64,000 nucleotides of DNA from Eonycteris spelaea (Eukaryota; Chordata; Mammalia; Chiroptera; Pteropodidae), in assembly GCA_003508835.1 (NCBI GenBank), contig PUFA01000027.1, positions 930,001-994,000 of the forward strand, read 5' to 3'. The notes beneath the pieces were generated by a model. It saw only the letters and a list, made by a program, of their open reading frames with translations, had not been told where the DNA came from and searched no databases. Each line of letters starts with the position of its first letter. Within the stretch, counting starts at the first letter, position 1. Below, in pieces: positions 36,301-49,100 of the stretch. A program made the translations under genes and the position numbers.

Positions 36301-39300
36301 TCTTTAGAGTCAGCCTCAAATGCCCCAAACTCCTTCAGCCCCCTACGAGCATCTCTTAAAGTTCTTGGAACCTAACATCTTGAAGCATTTAAGTTGCTTG
36401 CTTCTGATATGATTTCTTAAAATGTAACAGATTTTATTTGATTATATAAGAAATACATGTTCATTGCAGAAAATCCTAAAATTCAGAGAAGCACAAAGAT
36501 GAAAACACTTGTAATTTACCACTCAGAGGTCGAATATCCATATTTCACTGTATGAACTTCAAGTCTTCTATTTTCTTTCTCTCCCTTCCTTCCTCCCCTC
36601 CCTCCCTCCCTTTTTCTTTCTCTCTCCCTCCCTCCCTCCCTCAGGCACACACATAGATCTATCTTTCATACTCTACACACTGCTTACAATCTATCTTCTC
36701 CTCATTACACTGATGTTATTTCCTTTTTCACTGGCACTTCAGCTGACCATTTGTTTCCTCTGAGGTGCAGCCTAGTACATTATTCATAGGAATGAGCAAT
36801 CCAATTGAAGACATTTGGAGTGATTCGACCAGTGTGCCCTCTAACATTGAAGATGAAAGCAGAAAGATAATTTTGTTTTGACTTTGGATTATGGTTCAGG
36901 TTCTTGCTTTTGGCAGAGAACTCCCAAGAGAAATGAACCCTTTGCCTCAGGAATGGCTGTTTAATAAATGACTTATAAAATCACACATCATCTGTTCTCT
37001 TTAACAATTTACGGCTGGGCGGGAACAGAACCTAAATTTCCATCATGATGCTGCTTGCCACCCTGCTTGTGAGCAGATGGTAAGTATTTATTGTGAATGA
37101 CCTCTTTTTTTTTTCTTTAATTTTTATCACTTAGAGTACTTCCCTGCAGCAGTGCCATATGTTACATACAAAACGCAGTGGTTACCGGGTTATTATTTAC
37201 AACTAGAGCTGGAAGGCATATACATTTCATGAACTGCAAGTAGATATTTGTCTGAATTACTGGCTTGACATCATATTCCGCCAAGACCAGTACAGATTAT
37301 GACATCATCACCTCATATATTTGGTCAGTTTTCATAGATTTTGTTTTTTTTTTTTCTGTCAAAATAAAAAATAATTCCTGCTTTCATGAAGGAAACTATC
37401 ATAGACCCAGTGCCTTAAGAAAACAGAATAGGTGATTCATACTGAAATTTTAAATTAGGATGTGGACCTCTATGGAGGAATATTGGAATGTGACATTTAT
37501 TAGATTATTGAGGAACTTTGCTAAAGGTCAGGAAAAAAAAACAACAACAACCCAACAACCCAACAACTAAGGGCCAAAGCATTTCAAGAAGTTCTTATCT
37601 ATAATGGGAATTTAGCCCTACCACAGCATCATTTAGTAACATTGGAATTTGAAAAGGGTGTGAAGAAAGATAATCTGTTTCTTTTTAGTCAAGCTCAAGA
37701 AACCTCTATTAAATTCTTAATCTGTGTCAAGTATTGCCCTAGGGATATGAAGGTGAATAACTCAGGGCTCCTGTTTGGGGTTAGGACATTTACAAGTGGA
37801 AGAGACTCAAGGGAAATATGAGCACCAGGAGAGAGATGGCCTGGGGTGCTGTAGGAGCACAGTGAACCTCCTAGTGACACAGAAGAGGTGAGACAAAGTG
37901 GGGGCACATGAGCCTGACTGGAGAAGATGTGAAGGGAGAGGAATGTGTATCCTGGTGAAGAGAAGTGGGAACAACATCACCTAAAGCACATAGTCCCAGT
38001 TTGTATGGAATGACAGAGATTGTAAACATGTCAATGCCACATCGACAGAAAGGATAAATGACAAATCTTCAGATTATATATTTTATCTGATTCTTACTAC
38101 CCTAACCCAAGAAAACAAAACAAAAACAAAGTAGGGCTAAAATGGTGATAGTAAGAAAAAGTAACAAATTAACAAGTCTGGGTGGTGTTGCTATGCATTA
38201 CATATGTTTTATACACGTTTCTATAGGTAATAATTGCTTAGCACTAAAGAGATTATGATGATTGATTTTTGAATCCACTCAAACTGAGTGAATAAGTGAA
38301 TAAATAAATGAGTGAAGGAATTAATATCATTAAGGTGAGAAGTCAACTAAGTGAAGATTTTCGCATTTGAATGTAAAATTAAGAAAAATTAATATTATAC
38401 AATTATCACTTAATAAGAGTAAAAATCTTTCCTAAATCATGCAGATACTCATCTTTACAACGTGTAGATAGAATCCAAATTTGTAAATTTTCTCAATGTT
38501 CTTTCTACTCTGTCATTAGTCTATACTCATGACAGACATTTCTCTGTGAGATTTCTATAAACTATGTCTAAAAGAATGTAAAGAAGAAAGTTCAGTCTGT
38601 AAATAGAAGATATGTATGTGGTATCTGAATTTATTCAAATTGGCATATTTTAATTCTTTCAAATTACACAGAAAAGGAAAGAAGGTACAGAGTTTAAAGC
38701 ATAATATTCAACTTTTACAGGTGTGATTATGGATTTTCTCTCCATTTTTATACTTTTCACAATGTGTATCAGCATATTCTGTGATAATAATGAGATTGAG
38801 GCATAAACTTTCACCTGGGTGAAAGAAGGATCTTATTTTCACTTTGTAAGGTCAAAATAAACTATACAGCAAAACAAAAGTGTAATTAAAGATGCAAATG
38901 ATATTTTCATGTGTCTGTAATTGCTTATGCCCTTCCTCCCCAGGAATTTTTCATTTAAATCTATGGCTAGATTTTAAAGATAGGTAGATAGAGAGAGAGT
39001 TAAACAAATATGAGAAAGAACTGATGTAAAGAAAATATTTTTATGTAGAAAAATATATTAAATTAAAAAATGGTAATGCTTGGGGAAAAAAGTTCTCATA
39101 AGGTATTCTTTCAGTTTTCTCTTTGCAGGTATCTTTTAAATTATCCAAGCTTTCCATAATTTCTTGCCATCATGTTGCTAATTATGTCAGCATAGTTTTA
39201 GCTCAAAGATAAAAAAAAGAAAAGAAAAGAAAAAAAGGAAAAACAAAGCTAACATTATCGAGTACTTCCTATTTGCTGCTCACTGATTTCTTATACATAA

Positions 39301-42300
39301 AATTAAACTTATTCCTTCTTATCCCTCTTACACTGGGAACAGAGTAGGTAAAGAGAGGAGGAAAATGATGCACAGAAAGGGTGAGTCTCTTGCACAGACT
39401 AGTCATGAAAGAACCAGGGCTTCAACTCAGGCCTTCTGAATTTCCAGCTCAGGCTCATAACCACTGTGCTATCCATTAAACTCCCCACATGATGTGATGT
39501 TAACTAGAGTATGTGGTCAAAATAAAACTTGATCAGGTTCTCTTCAGTTAACAAGGAATGCTGCAACACAATCTAACTTTCTATTGTCTCTCACTGCATT
39601 GAATTATAGTTCCTTAGGATTAATATTCAGTAGATAAGACAGCTCCTAAAAAAGGGATGTTCAGCCCAAAATGTCACTAGCGTGGAGGCTGAAAACTGTA
39701 AAGCTGATATTAGAATGTAATATTAAACGTGTTACAGGTGGAGCTGCAGAGTAGAGAGGACTGAGTTAAAAATACAATAAGAGAGGGATCTTGTTTGGGT
39801 TGGTGATGATGTTACAACATGAACTGAAGAGTTTGATGAACTTTGCATGAGGTTCAACAACAACAACAATAAAGACAATAGAAAAAAGGAAATTAAAATC
39901 TGAAATAATTACTATTCCCTGGGAAACTGAATACCCAACTGTAGAACAATTGAGTGTTCTCTGCCTGTGATCCTGACTCTAAAATTGGAGCTGAGAAAAT
40001 GGGCAAGGCGAGCAGCCATGCTCTGGAATGCACTATCTACGCACTTCCCACAACCTGGGAATGTTTTTCCCTGTGGTCAGCTACAGAGCACATTCGTCTT
40101 CTAGTTTAAAATTACCAACTTTTCTTCCTTGGGGATGAATAAATTAGTGCCTTTTGTGTATTTTTGCATTCTTGAAATTGAGGTTCTTTTTTTTCTGGTA
40201 GAAATAAGGTCACACAATGGACTAAGTCACAGAATGTACCCTGAAAGGCCCCTGGCTAGAATCTCAGCTTGATCTTCAAGAAATAGAGTTATGCAAGCGA
40301 ATATATTTCATCATAAGACAGTGCCTAGGAAGTATGATTACAACTACAGTAGTATAGTAAAAACCAAGTGACATCTGATGATGATAGTGTCAGTGACCAT
40401 CTTTGTGAGAACTTCCCAGAAGACAACTCATGATTTTTTTAAAACTTACAATATATGGTGGGCATAATGGTGTCACTTTCCACCTCACTGACAGGGTTCT
40501 TCACAAGGCAACTGTAATTCCCAATGTCTTCTCTGGTCACTGGAGCAATATGAAGAGAGTTGTTTTGGGGAGAAGGAGAGTTGGTGGATCTGGAATGGAC
40601 TGGTCTCCCATTTTTTAGCCACTGGTAAACCAGCCTGGTGCCTCCTTCCACAAGGCATGTCAGGGTCACGTTCCCCACGTACTCTACGGCCCCAGAGGAG
40701 GGCTGAGTCTGCACCACCGGTTTTGTGACAGGGTCTGCAATATCAAGAGAGAGAGAAATTATTTTTGCCACCATGGAATTATAGCAAAAGTCTATGAGGT
40801 CTCAAATACTAAATCCAGTGGAAATGATTCCACAGTTTTACACATTGTGAATGTAGACAGTTGAGGCAATAATTAAAGAAGAGAACAAAAAAGTTGTGAA
40901 AAATGCAAATGATAACATATAAACATACCACTTATAGTAGAAATAACCACATTCTAGAACTTAATCTTCAATGATTTTCTAATGAAAACCTTCACTTAAC
41001 TGCATTATAAATAATGCAGTTAGTGGTAGAAAACATCAGCTTCCTTCTTTCTTGTTTATTGTGCTTTTGCCAATGCCATAAAGGTATACTCTCATAGACA
41101 AAACTAACATGGTTGCTCCCCTCTCTTGATTTGTCCTAAGGTCTCAAGAACAGCTGTTTGTGGTGAACCCAAGCTACTATCCACCATTTGCAAAATATCA
41201 AGATCACATATATTATACTTATGAGGGACTGAGGAAAAGTTTTAGAGCATCATATATGTACCATTTACTTTTCCTTCTATGTAAGCAAACTAATTATTTG
41301 TTTTTATTGCTTTGAATTTGTGTTGCAACATTTGTCACTTTGACAAACCAAAGCCTACATTTCAACACTAACTCAATCTGAAAATAGGATAAAAGGTGTT
41401 ACTGGGATTGCATCAAATTAGAAATATAAAAGGCAAACCAATAGAAATTCCAGTTGGCTACCCTGAACAAGCCCGATCCCATTTGATCTCAGAAGCTAAG
41501 CAGGGTGAGGCCTGGTTAGTACTTGGATAGAAGACTACCTAGGGAGACCAGGTGCTGTGGGCATTAAAAAAAAAAAAAAGAATTATAAGATGACAAGGTC
41601 CTTGCAATCTGTAAGGTTAACTGAGGGTTGTCTCACGAGAAAAAAGAAAAGAAAAGAAAAGAAATTCCAGTTGGAACTGGAAGACATAGGAAAACAGTTT
41701 TATGTCATGAGTCTGGTGCACTGTAGCCATACAAAAATATCTGTCAAATGAATACATTTCCAAAAATGAGTAAATATTTTCTTCCTGAGTTTTAACTCTA
41801 AAATCATTGGATAAGGGTAGAAATTATGTAAGTATGCATAACTATTTTCAGCAACCTTCATTAATTTTTGAGGTTCTTACTATGTTTGATAAAGGACAGT
41901 GATTTTCTCAGAGTTACACAGCAGTCAGCGGCAAAACGAGGAGGGCTTTACACCTGGCAATGTCACTCTCCAGCGTTCCGGAGAGACATGCATTTGATAA
42001 TTTCCTTCTTGTGCTCGCTTCAGCAGCACATATACTAAAATTGATAATTTCCTTCTGTGTATGACTACAGGGCATGGAGAGAGTGAGATGATATGTAAGT
42101 GAAAGGTGATTGGCTCCAATATTAAGATTTCAATTTCCTGTTAAGCTTTTCATTGGGGTTGCTGTATCTTCTTACCTAAATCTGTCTCGACTCATACAGT
42201 TTCCTACACTGAAAACCGTTCATTACGGAACAAACAGACCGGAGCCTTCAGCCCAGAGGAGATAGGAAAACATAAATGATAAGGAGAAAGTGAGTTGCAG

Positions 42301-43132
42301 GGTGACCTGCAGGGCAGCTGAGTAGTTCTGAGGCCTCCAGCCTTTCTTGAGATGGGTGTAATCGACTGGCCTGTCCATTTAACTTAATCTTTTTCTTTTT
42401 TTCTGACAAGAACAGAGGATTTGGGATATCTTTTGTTTACATTATTATGATTTAAAAAGAAAAACGAGTTGTGTACATTTATTACATTAAAGAGGCTTGT
42501 ATTTCAAACATGTCTATGTGTGGAAATGCACACGGGATGAGGTAAGTCAAATCTGTAACATGTTGAAGGTCTTGCGCGTGGGGAGAATCAATCACGAAAA
42601 TAGACGTTTGAATCGTAATCATACATTTGCCTAAAGTTGTGTAACTCAGATGTGAGCGTTTTCTGAGAAGACTTTGTGTGTGGGCCCTAAACCCTTATTA
42701 AGGTTTTTTGGTTGCAATCCTCTAAACAGATGTAATTTTACCACACATTAATAGGTAACGGATATTCTATTAAAAATTTCTGGGAGAGAGAGGATACCGC
42801 ACAGGAGAATTTTATGAAAATTCCCTTTAGAATTTTCTCCTCCCCCAACACACCCCAATAAATTTACTCTCTAGGCATCTGCTTCCATATCCTATGTATC
42901 TGCTCTCTAGTAGTCTCTAGTCTCCACTCATTTCCTCCACAGGAATACACCGAGTACCTACTCATGACTAGCTACAGGTTTTAGGTGCTGAGGACAAAAC
43001 AGAACATAATACAAAGTTCCTGCTCCTGTGGACCTTGTATTCAAAGGTGGGGAAGAGAAACAAATAAATAAAAATATATAATGTGTCTGGTGGAAATAAG
43101 TGCTATAAAAAGAACTCAAGATAAAGACTTGC

Positions 43133-43191
<59 letters not shown>

Positions 43192-46100
43192 GTTATATTT
43201 TACATAAAGTGGTCAGAAAAGGCTCATAGATTAAGTGACACTTTGACCAATATCTAAAGGAAGTAGGAGAGGAAACCATGCTATTATCTAGGAGAATAGC
43301 AGTCTAGGTGAAGGCAACAGCAAGTACAAAGGGCCTAAAGTGTGAGTGTCTTTGGCCTATTCTACAAAGAGCAAGGAGACCAGTGTTGCCAGAACAGAGT
43401 TGAGTGAGGGGGAAAGAGGTGGGAGATTGGGTCATGAAAGTGTTGGAAATGTTGGGAGATCATGGTGGACCTTACAGGCCATTGTTAGTACTTTGGCTTT
43501 TATTGTGAGTGATACAGAAGGCTGTGGGAAGATTTTAAGTTATAGGAGGCAGAAGTAGAAGCCAGGAAGCTGGGGGGAAGACTGTTAGGACAGTCCAGAC
43601 CAGAGCTGGTGGTGGAGTGGAGTGGGGCTGTAGTGGGGCGGTGAGAAGTGACTGAACTCTCTATATATTTTGAAGGTGAAGCTGACAGGATTAACTCATG
43701 GACTGGGTGTGGGATGTGAGAGAAAAGGGGGTCAACTGTGACGGCAAGTTTGGCCTAAGCAATTGATGGAATGGAACTGCTATTTACTAAAATGGAGAAA
43801 TATTGTTTTTAAAAAAAGATTTAGAGGGTAAAAGGAGAAGTTGGACTTTGGACAGAGTATATTTAAGGTATGCCACTTATACACTTCTATAAGGAAAATA
43901 AATGTTTTAAAGTTAACTGACTCACTCTCCCTAAGACACATTACCAGAAACCTTTATTGTTTCTTAAGTATGGTCCATGAGCAAGTCTCTTCCTCCTCAA
44001 ACAGTATTCCAAAATAAAAATATCCATACGACAAAAATAGGGCTCTTCTCAGGGTGCATATTGTTATAGAGAAAATTTTCTCCATTTCATTTTATCGGCA
44101 ACCATACATACTTAGTAGTTTCTGGCCAAACAAATAAGTTCTACTTATTGCTTGATTACCTTTAGCTGGGCACAGTGCATGTCCTTTATATGCATGTCTC
44201 ATTTAATCCTCAGAAAGCCTCACGAGGTAGACAATGTCATTCGTGCTGTGAGACACTGAACTTTGAGGGTTAATTAATTGACCCAAAGTTGCAGAGCCAG
44301 GACTTAAAGCCCAGTCGTCTAATCTCCTAAACCATTGCAAAGTGCCACCTATAGTGGACTCACCGTCAACAGTGACTTGTATCTTCTGACTAGCTGATAG
44401 AGTTCCATTCCCATGAACGTTGACCTTCACAATGTAATTGCCTTCGTCAGTGAACTGCAGTGGGTTGATGAGCAGAGACGCATTGGGTGGCATCATGGTG
44501 AACTTGTGTTGGTATTCCAAGTCAGGAACCACAGACTTGTTCACAGAGCCCAATAAGTATTTAGGCATCGTGTGGGGTCTCTCGAACAGCCATATGATCT
44601 GGATGTCTGATGCCAGAGTGTGGAATCCATAGTGCACGGGGAGGTAGAGGGCCTGACCCCTGATGCCATGGACGGTGTGTGATGGCACCACCACCTTCAG
44701 CCCTGAGCAAGCACCTGTTACAAAGGAAAAGAAAGCAGTAAAGATCCAGAGCCACATTTCACAACCTAAAGAGGCAGTGCACAGAGAATCTGATCGGGCG
44801 ATAATCCCTTTCAAAGAAGAGAGGCTTCTAGGTACTGAATCTTCTAGTACCGGTTACCTGTAGAGGTAAATATTTGTCTCTGAAACCTCCTGCATTTTAA
44901 AAAACTCCACCCAAAGACTATGTTGATTGCATGACTTCTTTAAAGGCAAGATAAAAAGGGAAAGCAGAAGTTATATCTATGTCTGTTAAAGAATAATGGG
45001 AAAAGGAGAACTAGGAAAGAGTATTAGTTCTAAAGTCCAATGAAATCCAATGAAACCTTTGGAAAAAAAAAAAAGCTTGAAATTGTGACTGAATTAATGT
45101 CTGAATCATATCATTCCCTAATCAAACTATGTGATTCGAGAAACATTGAAGAATTACTTCCTTCCAAGAATCCAGTCTTTTGAGATGACTTGAGTCCATT
45201 ATTAGAAAAAATGAATGATAAAACCTCCCTATTAGCCAACACCTTGCTAAATGCAAATATCCCAAAGAGACTGGCTTTCAGTCATTATCAGTAATGATCT
45301 CTTATTCCTGCCCAGAGGCAGGAATCGGGTTTGTGTGTTTTAGAAACAGGGAAAGACAGGAGCAGATGGAGCAGAGTGAAGGAGGAGCATGGTAAGGAGG
45401 CATGAGGTCAGAGCGAGGTCAGAGCAAGGTGGCCGGCAATCAGGCAGTGTATTAAGGTCATGGTGAGATGGGGGTGTAGCTGGAGCTTTGTGAGCAGATA
45501 GGGATATGATCGTTCTTATTTTTTTAAGGTGTACTCTAGCTGCTGTGAGAATAAACCGAAATAGGGACAAGAGCAGGACTAGGAGACTACTTCGTGGTGA
45601 CCGCATAAGTAGACAAGAGATGCTTGTGCTGTAGACCAGAGTGATAGTAAAAGATATTGTGAGGAAAGGCTGATGGTGCTAACAGGATTTGATGACACAT
45701 TGGGGATGGATACGAAAAACAAAAAGGAGGCAAGAATGATTCCAAGGTTTTTGACCTGATTAACTGGAAGAATGAAATTGTCCTTTATCAATGGACAATT
45801 AATACATTAATCATGGAGAAGGCTGTGGGGAGAACAGGTTTTCTGGAGGAAGATCAAGAGTCAGTTTTGGATATGTCCATTTTAGATGCCCATCAGACAT
45901 TCAAGAGGGAATACTGAAAGGATATACTGGGCACGAAAGCCTGATTCTAGTGGGTTGAAGAGGAACTGATGGTCTGGAGGGCCTTGAGCCATTTGCTCTG
46001 CCCAATCCATAGCCCTGGCTCCTGGCCTCCTGTTTGCCTGGGTTGTTTGGGTCCACATACTCATTGCTATGCCTGCAGGTATCTTTCTAGTTTCTGGAAC

Positions 46101-49100
46101 TTAGAGATTTCCTTACCTTTACCTTGAACCATGATATATTATTTTATTTTATCTAGCATGTCTATGTATTTGCAATTGAGAAGAGAGTCTTCCTTCGATA
46201 TTACCTAATTAAAATATCTTTGCTTCAAAATTCTCATTTTAAAAGGAGCAATATGGTACCTACATCGTATGAACATTTGAAATAGTGGGGAGGGAATAGA
46301 AGGAATTAAATATGAAGTATTTTGAACGGTGAGGGAAAAAAGAAAGAATGGAAAGAAATTGGAGACAGTGAGTACAGTCCACACTACTGGGGAGTTTTGC
46401 CGTGAAAGGGAGTAACAAAAACACCCCGGTTTTTCTTTCTTTTTTTCTTAAAATGGATGCTGAACAGAATGTTTCTCGCTATAGGAATGATGCACTAGAA
46501 AGAGAAATCTTGGTGAAGCATAAGATATATGGATTAAGATGGAATAAAATCCTAGATGAGAAGAGAAGGAAATTTGGGCCCAAATAGGGATGTCTTACAC
46601 TTGTTATTGAATGGAAAGAGTTCACCCACCTAGCGCGAGCAGAGCCTAACGTCAACACTGAGAATTGCAAAGGAGAAAGATGGGCTAGTTTATTATGAAT
46701 GGCGCCACCTAGGAGAACCAGAACTCCCCAGTGGCATGTAGGATGTAGGTTACAGATTATACAGGGCAAAATCACAAGACACCTAGGGTTAGCATTTCTG
46801 GGTTGCGTTGGGAGCTGATGGGTCGGAAGCAAGATAAGGGTAATAAATAATTTCTTCAGATCTTGAGGACAGTTCTCAGGTCTGCTCTGGCGCCCTCTGT
46901 CTGGCTTCATGGAAAAGTAGCCAGGAGTTCAGTCCACCTTAGGGCTTAAGAGCTGAAACATAACTTAGGTCAAGATATTATCGTTAGCTTAACAAAAATC
47001 CATACCTTGTGACCCTTAATCAAGATATGGCCATTATTTCTGGTTGCCTTGGGGTTAATGACTAGTAAGAGAAAGGACTAAGGTTTACAGGGCAGGCTGT
47101 GAAGAAAATGAATAGAAATCATACATCAAACCAGGTCCTTGGTTTTACAATTCCAATTTTCTCATATATGGAATGTTTATCTTTTTTGATGGCTTCCTCT
47201 TTTTATCCCTACTAAAAAAGGAATCTTTAAGCTTTATCTAAGCCTTCTTATGGAAAGCCATCAGTAGTAGGGGGAGGGAAAGGTAGAAAGACCTGTCGTC
47301 TGATGATTTCTCTGAAGGAACTGAAAGATGTAGGCCTGCTCCTGTGAGGAATCGAGTTCTACCAATAATATATTTCTCTCTTTCCTTCCCAGGGGAAGGT
47401 AAGAACAAAGATTTCCACGGTTTTGGTCTTTGGCTTAGCTGTTAGCAGAGCAGGGAAGTTAGAGAGTGAATAACCCAGGAGAAGAAAGCACAAAGAGGAA
47501 GATCAGACATTAGAAAAAGAAGGGACTTCTAGATGCTCAACTGAAACAGACAGTATGAACTGAAAGGTGACTCTATGGGAAAAATAAATATGTCTTATAG
47601 CCTTTTTTGGTTCTGTGTGTATTTGTAATTGACTTATAATTTTATTATTTTTTTTTCTGATAATGGCTGTACCTGCACATTCATTTTAGTGATTTGGTCC
47701 ATAACAAAGGAGTTACAAAGTCATGAGGATTTGCTTTTTTTTTTTTTTTTCCTGGCAAGTGCAAGAATGTTAAATTTGTAGTTGTTCCTAATTTGAATCA
47801 CTAGAAAAAGAAGGAACTGTTTGCTGGGACTTCTAAAGAAGAGGTAAAGTGGGTTGTAGAAAAGGAGTACTTGTTTGTACAAAGAAATCATGAGAGAGAG
47901 AAGGGAAGATGAAAGAGTAAATCTAGGGCTTAAAACTGGAGATGTCTGAGACATGTGAGGCTGACAGAAGAAAATGAAGCTCTTGAAGTCAACAGATTTA
48001 TAAAGACACTGAGCATTTGGATGGGAGACCGGTATAGGAAAAGATTCCTCTTAGTATATGTGTCATTTGTGCAAAACAACATGCATTTACATGTCTTTCA
48101 TGGAAATTGGTAATAGGAAGCCCTGACAAGTTTCTGGTAAGCAAAAAATTAAAAATTAGTTTTTTCGTACCAATCATTACTAACTTATATAAAATGTAAT
48201 TTCCACCGTATTGTGTTACTCCCCCTTTTTTTACTTGAATGCATATGAAAATATTTGAAGGTTTCATCATTCCCTCCTTATCTTGAACTCCCTTATCCTA
48301 TTTCAACCATACAGTCTTAAATCTATCAATTCCTAATTGTCTTGAATTAAGGAATTTTAGGAACCTATTCTCCAAACTTGCAGAGAGATTGCTACTATAT
48401 TTGATACTTTGACAAAGTATCAAAATCCACTGAATGTGAAGTCTTAATAAAAGACACATACTTGGGATAAAATGGAGATTGGTCAGTTAAGTGACCTTAG
48501 TAAGGTCACTTTTTATTCTGTAGACCTCAGTTTTCTCCTGAGCAAACAGAGGGTAATATTAGATGAGGTCTAAGGTCTCTCTTACTCTTTATGTTTATAT
48601 GCTTGATATTCTGAGGTGCTTCTCTCAGACGAGCAACTACTCTACATTTGAAGGTGAAAGATCCATATTTAACTGAGAGAGGGTTCAAAAGTTTTCGAAG
48701 TACTTATCGTCAGTCCACTGATATCTTTTAATGAATGGGCAATTCTGTGTTTGCTACCAAAGACTCGAGGGGGATGGTGGGGATGCACGTCATCGCTCTG
48801 GGAACGCGCTGGAAAAAGCTGCATGGCCGCTGACAAATCTCAGTAGTTGCCTCTGAGAGTGAGCAGTTTGCTCATTGATTTATTGGTCCATTTAATACAT
48901 TTCACAGCTCAACCTAGAAACCACTGCCGGACTGAGATATAGATCTAGATGGCCCGAATACAGTTCTGGCCAGTCTGTTCTTGTCGTTGAGGGAAGTCAT
49001 TGCAACAGTCTTCATTTAGGTTTTTTTTTTGAAAAGGATAAGAACCCTTTTTATCTACTTTTTGAAATAGTTGTAGTTGAAAAAAGATGAACAGAGATAG

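Larger units (their letters stand above)
33452..40449 (-). other. HEPACAM2: HEPACAM2 intron 3
   Basis: A 7.0-kb AT-rich intron. Contents: weak MIR-like patches (34340-34490, 34860-35010), a pyrimidine-rich tract (36571-36645), an L2-like purine-rich patch (37725-38000) and a MIR (39250-39480). The frame at 35482-35751 has no family resemblance. Confidence 0.8.
40735..44363 (-). other. HEPACAM2: HEPACAM2 intron 2
   Basis: A 3.6-kb intron with a MEG SINE (41458-41659), a U6 fragment (42010-42040), a long L2 (42920-43860) split by a (CT)n tract, and a MIR ending about 20 bp from the exon 2 donor. Confidence 0.8.

Noticed and set aside
42011..42040. A possible U6 snRNA gene
   Set aside because: Only the first 30 nt are present, with no U6 promoter elements and a flanking target duplication.
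46704..46720. A second CTCF-like site (GGCGCCACCTAGGAG)
   Set aside because: The 3' half departs from the motif at key G positions.
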